Shown here: one piece after another, positions 5,690 to 10,144 of the stretch | How the letters are laid out: each line of letters starts with the position of its first letter | Numbering within the stretch: position 1 is the first letter of the stretch | NCBI GenBank assembly: GCA_934699705.1 | Contig: CAKUXD010000045.1 | Span: forward strand, 1-10,144 | Direction of reading: 5' to 3' | DNA from: an uncultured Candidatus Melainabacteria bacterium | GTDB taxonomy: Bacteria; Cyanobacteriota; Vampirovibrionia; Gastranaerophilales; Gastranaerophilaceae | DNA length: 10,144 nt | Notes under the pieces: model-generated | What the model saw: only the letters and a program-made list of their open reading frames with translations | Databases searched by the model: none | What the model was told of the DNA's origin: nothing | Made by a program: the position numbers and the translations under genes

Positions 5690-6538
5690 CTATTCTTTAT
5701 ATTTATATGAATCCATTTTTAAAACACAATAAATATTGTATAAAAATGGATTTTTTGTATGCTCAAGAAATTTTCCAAAAGGTTTTAATATTGCAACTAG
5801 AAATCCAAATGGAAATCTATATACAATTCTAAGTTTTGCATACGCTTTTCTAAAACCAAAATATTTTTCCAAATAAGCATTAAAATTTGTTTTATGACGA
5901 ATATTACGACTTCCATTAGAAATAAATATCGTTTTGTTTTCCAATTTTTTATTTATATCTGTCAAAAAATAATCAAGCAAAGAAGCATTACTATTAAATT
6001 TTTCATAATCAGGAATAGTCTTAAGTTGTTTCAGTCCAATACACATTTCACGATATTCAACAATGAGAAACCCTATCAAGAAATTCGTTTCTTTCAAAAA
6101 ACAAGCATAAAATTCATATTTATCTTCAGACAGTAATTCATTTAAATATTTTTCAAAATCAGAAATGTTAATGTTTCTAGGTTTTTCACACTCTGAATAT
6201 CCTAAAAAACTTTTTTCATAAACAGAAAATAAATCTAATATATATTCATTTGGATTAATTTTTTTTGAAATACAATACTTTTTTGCCTTAGTAATTTCAT
6301 ATCTTTTTTTTGATGGCAATATCGACAAATCATATCTAGAATCCTTTATTGTAAACCACCATTTTGTTTGTTCACTACAGTCAAATTCTGTTATATACGA
6401 AGCAAATACACCTTTCTTCCCCCCCCCAGTATTCTTAGATATACTATATTCAATATCTTTAAAAGAAAGATTTAATTTTATAGGATTTTCAGGATTTTTT
6501 TGAATATAAGAACTATTATAATATTGAAACTCAATCAT
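5690..6538 (-). CDS. GNAT/FemAB-like putative acyltransferase with poly-G tract, 282 aa
   Basis: The 282-residue protein resembles the GNAT-like proteins that accompany surface-glycan genes. A WWFTIKD-like block is followed by LPSKKRYEITKAKK and a NPNEYILDLFSVYEKSF segment, then a YEFYACFLKETNFLIGFLIVE core that would be the central beta strands of an acyl-CoA or aminoacyl transferase. The fit is by pattern; the substrate is unknown and I assign no gene symbol. N-acylation of the amino-dideoxy sugar or an aminoacyl addition to the glycan are possible. I use the ATG at 6538, 7 bp after the GT2 stop. An upstream ATG at 6616 lies inside the GT2 gene in another frame and gives an unlikely leader. 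AGGAAAAG at 6553-6560 is spaced rather far (14 nt), so translation may be coupled. Codons 38-40 are GGG GGG GGG, a run of nine G in a very AT-rich gene. Gain or loss of one G truncates the product to about 52 or 48 residues. Confidence 0.7.
   Translation of the reverse strand: MIEFQYYNSSYIQKNPENPIKLNLSFKDIEYSISKNTGGGKKGVFASYITEFDCSEQTKWWFTIKDSRYDLSILPSKKRYEITKAKKYCISKKINPNEYILDLFSVYEKSFLGYSECEKPRNINISDFEKYLNELLSEDKYEFYACFLKETNFLIGFLIVEYREMCIGLKQLKTIPDYEKFNSNASLLDYFLTDINKKLENKTIFISNGSRNIRHKTNFNAYLEKYFGFRKAYAKLRIVYRFPFGFLVAILKPFGKFLEHTKNPFLYNIYCVLKMDSYKYKE
5710..5752. repeat. Long hairpin at the 3' end of the acyltransferase gene
   Basis: AATCCATTTTTA (5710-5721) pairs perfectly with TAAAAATGGATT (5741-5752). 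A nested ACAATA (5726-5731)/TATTGT (5734-5739) stem nearly fills the loop. It lies in the last codons of the gene, and a minus-strand T8 run (5683-5676) occurs about 27 nt further on. That is too far for a standard terminator, but the structure could protect or process the mRNA. Confidence 0.65.
6419..6427 (-). repeat. Homopolymeric G9 tract, candidate phase-variation switch
   Basis: Nine consecutive C on the plus strand are nine G on the coding strand, filling codons 38-40 of the acyltransferase gene exactly (ON frame). One G fewer brings a TAA after 11 further codons, and one G more brings a TGA after 15. The surrounding gene is very AT-rich, so this run is not explained by composition. Confidence 0.85.
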
Positions 6539-6545
6539 AATTTTA

Positions 6546-7382
6546 TTATCTACTTTTCCTAAACAACTTTTGAAAAACAAAACCTCGTAACCAATTTGGC
6601 ATAAGAATTTGAACACAGAATCTTATAACAACATTTATAAAATATCTTGGAAATGATATTATCTTGTGAGTAAGCATCCATTTTTGTAACTTTGCCTCAC
6701 TTTTAAAATACTTATATCCACCACGTCGCTTATACATTTCTTTACCCACACGAACATACACAAGTGTTTCTGGAAGATTATAAAAAATACCACCATTTAA
6801 AAGCATTCTACAGTATAAAAAATAATCTTCGTTATAATGCCAATCTTGATAATTGCCAGATTTTTTAACCATACGTCTATTCAAAAAAATAGTCATATGG
6901 TTAAAAGGGCATCTCCGCTGGAGATATTTTTTTATCATAGAATCTTCAAGAGGAACTTCTCGTTTTCCAACAATATTTTTAGGAGAATCTATAAATTCTT
7001 CTATTTGGCCACCTAATACAGAAGTCTCCGGATGTTCTAAAATAAAATTAAGTTGCTTTTCAAATCTACCAGGAAAAGAAATATCATCTGCATCCATAAT
7101 TGCAATCCAATCATATTTTGCATGTGATACGGCCAGGGCATGTGCCATGCCCTGGCCGTTGTTCTGCTCAGTTCGCAGAAGAACGGCCTGGAATTCGTGC
7201 TCAAAGCGCGTTACTACATCATCTAATTCTTTTGGAATTGAGCCATCTACTGTAATAATAATCTCATCAGGTCTAACTGTTTGATTATAAATACTCAAAA
7301 ATGCAATCTCAAAATCTTTTGGGTTATCATTTTTATAACAACTAATTGTAGCTGAAAATTTAGGGTATTTTTTATCTGTCAT
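6546..7382 (-). CDS. Family 2 glycosyltransferase, 278 aa
   Basis: This is a GT-A fold, inverting glycosyltransferase expected to add a sugar from a nucleotide donor to the lipid-linked glycan at the cytoplasmic membrane face. SATISCYKND (10-19) begins the Rossmann-like domain, D46 in TVDGS is the first nucleotide-binding Asp, NNGQGMAHAL (74-83) is the usual NxGxxxAxN/AL block, DADD at 97-100 is the metal-binding DxD, and the ED of NEDYF (184-188) supplies the likely catalytic base. The C-terminus is basic with an amphipathic or hydrophobic stretch near 240-270 that could hold it at the membrane. The start overlaps the LicD stop by one base (TAATG), and GGAGAG at 7388-7393 is its ribosome site. 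Codons for residues about 59-85 are strikingly GC-rich compared with the rest of the gene and form strong inverted repeats. The sugar donor cannot be told from sequence. Confidence 0.88.
   Translation of the reverse strand: MTDKKYPKFSATISCYKNDNPKDFEIAFLSIYNQTVRPDEIIITVDGSIPKELDDVVTRFEHEFQAVLLRTEQNNGQGMAHALAVSHAKYDWIAIMDADDISFPGRFEKQLNFILEHPETSVLGGQIEEFIDSPKNIVGKREVPLEDSMIKKYLQRRCPFNHMTIFLNRRMVKKSGNYQDWHYNEDYFLYCRMLLNGGIFYNLPETLVYVRVGKEMYKRRGGYKYFKSEAKLQKWMLTHKIISFPRYFINVVIRFCVQILMPNWLRGFVFQKLFRKSR
7129..7191. repeat. Two overlapping GC-rich inverted repeats inside the GT2 gene
   Basis: ACGGCCAGGGCATG (7129-7142) and CATGCCCTGGCCGT (7146-7159) form a perfect 14-bp stem with a 3-nt loop. GGCCGTT (7154-7160) plus TTCTGC (7162-7167) also pair with GCAGAA (7175-7180) plus AACGGCC (7182-7188), broken only by a G-G mismatch. 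The two stems share 7154-7159, so they cannot form together. There is no T run after either stem. Confidence 0.75.
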
Positions 7383-8278
7383 TATTTCTCTCCAAAATCT
7401 ATATCAATAATAAAATGTTTCTCACGTTTTTCCATTGGTGGCAATTGCATATAATTTCCATATAATGTTGAAAGATATTTATTATAATTCCCACAAATTT
7501 TAGCTTTTATACCTTCAAATTCACATTCCGAAGTAGGAATAATATCTATCAATTTTTGAATTTCACCAAAATAATGACACCGACCAGTTGGTACTGTTAT
7601 AAATTCTGTCTTCGTATTTTTATATTTTTTTGCAACTTTATCACAACATTTATACCAATTTTGATACGGCTTAAAACTAAATAATTTCCCTATAAAAAAT
7701 CTATTCCTCAAAGATTTTTTTCCTTCTTTGGTTGATAAAAGTAATCTTGTCACTAAACAATCACGACGCTGCCACAATTTTACACAAACAGCAATATATT
7801 GATAAAAATTATTCCAAAATCCATGAATTAATCTTTTTATTTTGTTATCTGGAATATTTTCCAATGGAAATAAATCTATTCCTATTGCAGAAAATTCATT
7901 TTCACACTCGTAAACAGTTTTTATATATGTTCCCTTTTTTTCAATTTTTATAAATGGAAGAGCAAAGTTTTTTGAAACATTCGGTCCAACTAAATTATAT
8001 TTATTTGGGAAATGCTTTTCTAACGCCTCTGGAAATTTATCATAATCACTTCTTAACATATTTAAATCAAGATCATCATCCCATGGAATAAATCCTTTAT
8101 GACGAACAGCACCTAAACAAGAACCTCCGCCTAACATTACCGTAAGATTCTCCTGATCACAAGCGTACTTAATATCTTTAAATATCTCTAAAAGAGTTTT
8201 CTTTAACTTTTTTGATTCTTCTTCAGAAAGTTCATGAATAGGAATATTAGATTTTAGCAATAGTTCTGTTAGATTCAT
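7382..8278 (-). CDS. LicD family phosphotransferase, 298 aa
   Basis: This is a LicD/fukutin-type nucleotidyltransferase-fold enzyme that moves a phosphorylated alcohol from a CDP-activated donor onto a glycan. The signature lies at residues 50-72: GGGSCLGAVRHKGFIP followed by WDDDLDL, with the Asp residues that bind metal, then R-SDYDKF. FSAIGIDLFPLE is the second conserved block, and the C-terminus has YGNYMQLPP, typical of the family. It contains no signal peptide. Classical LicD uses CDP-choline, while relatives use CDP-ribitol or other CDP-polyols. The IspD/TarI-type cytidylyltransferase two genes upstream, with no choline kinase or LicC in view, favours a CDP-polyol donor, but this is inference. 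The start at 8278 lies inside the 3' end of the SDR gene (32-bp overlap), and AAAGGAA precedes it. The GT2 gene follows with a 1-bp overlap, so translation of the three is likely coupled. Confidence 0.9.
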   Translation of the reverse strand: MNLTELLLKSNIPIHELSEEESKKLKKTLLEIFKDIKYACDQENLTVMLGGGSCLGAVRHKGFIPWDDDLDLNMLRSDYDKFPEALEKHFPNKYNLVGPNVSKNFALPFIKIEKKGTYIKTVYECENEFSAIGIDLFPLENIPDNKIKRLIHGFWNNFYQYIAVCVKLWQRRDCLVTRLLLSTKEGKKSLRNRFFIGKLFSFKPYQNWYKCCDKVAKKYKNTKTEFITVPTGRCHYFGEIQKLIDIIPTSECEFEGIKAKICGNYNKYLSTLYGNYMQLPPMEKREKHFIIDIDFGEK

Positions 8279-9311
8279 TTTCCATTCCTTTTATCAAGCG
8301 TTTGCACATATCATCAAAAGAAACCAAGGGGTTCCACCCGAGTCTTATTATTTTCGAGGAATTAAGTTGTATTTTTACTATTGGATTATAACCTAATTTC
8401 GAAGCATCTGTTGCAATATCAAATACAACTTTAGATTTACAATCAGGATAAATTACACAAAAATGATTTGCCATTTCAGCAATTGAAATTGTTGTTTCAG
8501 AATTTGCAATATTATATGCCTCTCCAGATTCTCCTTTTGCAAGTACAGTTAATATTCCTGAAACTGCATCTGTTGTATAACAATAATTACGAACAGTTTC
8601 TCCTTTTGTTTTTAAAACTATATTCTTATTTTCAATAATAGCACGTGCAAACTGTGCAAAAACTCTATTATCATTGTATTCTACACCTGCTCCAAAAGTT
8701 TGACATAGACGAACAACTTTTACAGGAATATCATATTCTGATTGATAGGCTTTACAGATATTCTCTGTCATTCGTTTTCCTTCCGAATAACTAGAACGAA
8801 TTGCCATACAATCAATAAAACCAGCCTCATTTTCTTTTACATCTTTTACACCTATAACATCATTAAAGATTCCATATATTTCTAATGAACTCAAATAAAC
8901 AAATCCCTTTATAGATTTATTAATACATTGTTTCAGCAGATTTCTTGTTCCATCTATAGCAATCGAAATTGTCTCAATAGGTTTTTCTATAAAAGCTTTT
9001 GAATCAGTAATACTTGCACCATGCACAATGTAATCAACATCAAATGCTGAAATATCAACAGATAAAATATCAGAATATACAGGAATAAGATTATCACATA
9101 AATAATCTTCAAAAATTTTCACAAACTTTGATTTAGATCGACAGCATGCAAATACTTTAATATTTCCATATTTAATTAAAGATTTTATTAATATAGAACC
9201 AAGAAGACCTGTACTTCCTGTTATCAAAAATGTTGTATTTTTAAATGGTTCAAAATATCTCACTTGAGAAACCAAATGATTTATATCTTCTAAAACAATT
9301 TTATTTTCCAT
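8247..9311 (-). CDS. NAD-dependent epimerase/dehydratase (extended SDR), 354 aa
   Basis: This cytoplasmic Rossmann-fold sugar or polyol-modifying enzyme has the NAD(P) loop TGSTGLLGS (31-39, GxxGxxG), the active-site strand YLSSLEIYG (139-147) and the catalytic Y175xxxK179 in SSYSEGKR. The C-terminal substrate domain contains VRLCQTFGAGV, a YCYTTDAVSGIL block and AYNIANSETTISIAEMA, as in UDP-glucuronate decarboxylase and related sugar epimerases. A stretch of about 24 residues precedes the Rossmann fold. The exact substrate cannot be read from sequence. Being between a cytidylyltransferase gene (3 bp gap) and a LicD gene (32 bp overlap) suggests a CDP-linked alcohol or sugar, but a UDP-sugar role is also possible. 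There is no clear Shine-Dalgarno site before the ATG at 9311, so translation probably depends on coupling with the gene in front. Confidence 0.85.
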   Translation of the reverse strand: MENKIVLEDINHLVSQVRYFEPFKNTTFLITGSTGLLGSILIKSLIKYGNIKVFACCRSKSKFVKIFEDYLCDNLIPVYSDILSVDISAFDVDYIVHGASITDSKAFIEKPIETISIAIDGTRNLLKQCINKSIKGFVYLSSLEIYGIFNDVIGVKDVKENEAGFIDCMAIRSSYSEGKRMTENICKAYQSEYDIPVKVVRLCQTFGAGVEYNDNRVFAQFARAIIENKNIVLKTKGETVRNYCYTTDAVSGILTVLAKGESGEAYNIANSETTISIAEMANHFCVIYPDCKSKVVFDIATDASKLGYNPIVKIQLNSSKIIRLGWNPLVSFDDMCKRLIKGMENESNRTIAKI

Positions 9312-9314
9312 AAT

Positions 9315-10031
9315 TTATAAGCCGAATATCTGCTGGTTTTCGCGGACTTCATACAAGGCTTTGAAAGTGTAAAAGTCTGCAGGTGTTGTGATTTTTATGT
9401 TGTCAAAGTTTCCCTGCACTGTGTAAAGCTCATGCCCGTAGAATTTCATAAGCGAGGCGGAATCTATCATATTCAAGTTGCCGTCATCAATGGCTTTCTT
9501 ATGCGCCTCAAAAAGCTCGTCAACATAAAAACACTGAGGAGCTTTCGCATGAAAGCACTTGCTCCTGTCTGTGATTGTCTTTATTCTGCCGTCCTCAAGA
9601 GTTACAATTGTTTCAATCGCAGGAGTTACAGTAATCGCAGAACCTTTTTCTTTTACAGTTTTTATGCAATCTGAAATCAGATTCTCATTCACAAAAGGAC
9701 GCACTCCGTCATGCACAAGAACAATGTCGCTAGGCTTTGAGAATTCTTTTATCGCACAAAGCCCTTTATATATTGACTCCTGCCCGGTTTTTCCGCCAGA
9801 AACGATTTTTTTCACTTTGTCAATTTCATATTTTGCGAGCAGCTTTTCAAGATAGAAAATCCAGTCCTCAATGCAGACAACAACAATATTGTCGATTTCA
9901 GGATGATTCTGAAAATTTTCAAGAGTATGGATTATAAGCTCCTTTCCATAAAACTGAAGAAACTGCTTAGGCCGTGCCCGACTGTTCATTCGTGTGCCGG
10001 AACCACCGGCAAAGATTAATACAGTATTCAT
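9315..10031 (-). CDS. IspD/TarI family cytidylyltransferase, 238 aa
   Basis: This enzyme joins CTP to a phosphorylated alcohol, giving a CDP-alcohol and pyrophosphate. The nucleotide loop is FAGGSGTRM (7-15) with PKQFL at 21-25. VHDGVRPF at 106-113 is the family signature. Further conserved positions are GGKTGQESI (79-87), AIETI (138-142) and NIKITTPADF (211-220). Length matches IspD and TarI. Methylerythritol phosphate (isoprenoid) and ribitol or related polyol phosphates are both possible substrates. The polysaccharide setting and the LicD gene two positions on favour the latter, by inference. I start at the ATG at 10031 because AAAAGGA (10040-10046) is 8 nt upstream. A Met 11 codons earlier (10064) would run through that site. 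The gene is visibly GC-richer than its followers. It may head the operon, as 113 bp of AT-rich non-coding sequence precede it, but I found no convincing promoter there. Confidence 0.88.
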   Translation of the reverse strand: MNTVLIFAGGSGTRMNSRARPKQFLQFYGKELIIHTLENFQNHPEIDNIVVVCIEDWIFYLEKLLAKYEIDKVKKIVSGGKTGQESIYKGLCAIKEFSKPSDIVLVHDGVRPFVNENLISDCIKTVKEKGSAITVTPAIETIVTLEDGRIKTITDRSKCFHAKAPQCFYVDELFEAHKKAIDDGNLNMIDSASLMKFYGHELYTVQGNFDNIKITTPADFYTFKALYEVRENQQIFGL

Positions 10032-10039
10032 AAAAACTA

Positions 10040-10046
10040 TCCTTTT
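10040..10046 (-). promoter_or_regulatory. Ribosome binding site that fixes the cytidylyltransferase start
   Basis: AAAAGGA on the minus strand sits 8 nt before the ATG at 10031. It supports the 238-residue form over an 11-residue longer form from 10064. Confidence 0.65.
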
Positions 10047-10144
10047 AATAAAATTCCCATACAACGTGAGAACGCTTTTTTATAGTTATCAGTTGCATAT
10101 ATTTTTTTATAATTTTTCAATATAAAAATTATTGTTTTTAAACG

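Noticed and set aside
6539..6616. N-terminal extension of the acyltransferase from an ATG at 6616
   Set aside because: It lies entirely within or against the end of the GT2 gene in another frame, and the ATG at 6538 just after the GT2 stop gives a more sensible operon layout.
10047..10144. Promoter for the operon upstream of the cytidylyltransferase gene
   Set aside because: A TTGAAA and several TATA-like strings occur on the minus strand, but none pairs with a proper spacing. The AT-rich background makes such matches uninformative.

Overview
This AT-rich window (most coding regions look roughly 28-35% G+C by eye) holds most of a bacterial surface-polysaccharide gene cluster. The cluster reads on the minus strand. 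It is followed at the left by a broken epimerase gene and by two small plus-strand genes. The host is probably a host-associated, low-GC anaerobe. A Treponema-like spirochaete fits the gene style, but no housekeeping gene or rRNA is present and a Firmicutes or Bacteroidetes-like host cannot be excluded, so the taxonomy is an impression.

Layout from right to left, in the direction of transcription. (1) 10031-7382 is a CDP-polyol-type module: an IspD/TarI-family cytidylyltransferase, an NAD-dependent SDR epimerase/dehydratase and a LicD-family phosphotransferase, with gaps of 3 bp or overlaps. (2) 7382-5690 holds a family 2 glycosyltransferase and a GNAT/FemAB-like putative acyltransferase. The acyltransferase carries an in-frame run of nine G near its 5' end, so it is a strong candidate phase-variable gene. 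(3) 5637-2473 is an initiation module: a PglC-type phosphoglycosyltransferase, a LegC-type PLP aminotransferase and a soluble PglF/LegB-type UDP-GlcNAc 4,6-dehydratase. The last two would make a UDP-4-amino-4,6-dideoxy-HexNAc that the first could load onto undecaprenyl phosphate. (4) 2446-1535 is a DUF2971 protein unrelated to sugar synthesis. (5) 1438-1016 is the C-terminal 140 codons of a GC-richer sugar epimerase whose 5' part is gone. (6) 310-882 holds two small AT-rich plus-strand genes, one unrecognised and one DUF3606-like. (7) 1-309 is non-coding, with nested inverted repeats and a minus-strand intrinsic terminator.

A working model, by inference: the dehydratase and aminotransferase make an amino-dideoxy sugar, the phosphoglycosyltransferase starts the lipid-linked glycan, the GT2 extends it, the GNAT-like protein modifies it in an ON/OFF manner, and the cytidylyltransferase/SDR/LicD trio adds a phospho-polyol or similar phospho-group. 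No flippase, polymerase or ligase is in view. Composition is patchy: the cytidylyltransferase, the dehydratase, the epimerase remnant and an 80-bp patch in the GT2 gene are GC-richer than the rest. This points to a mosaic locus built by recombination.
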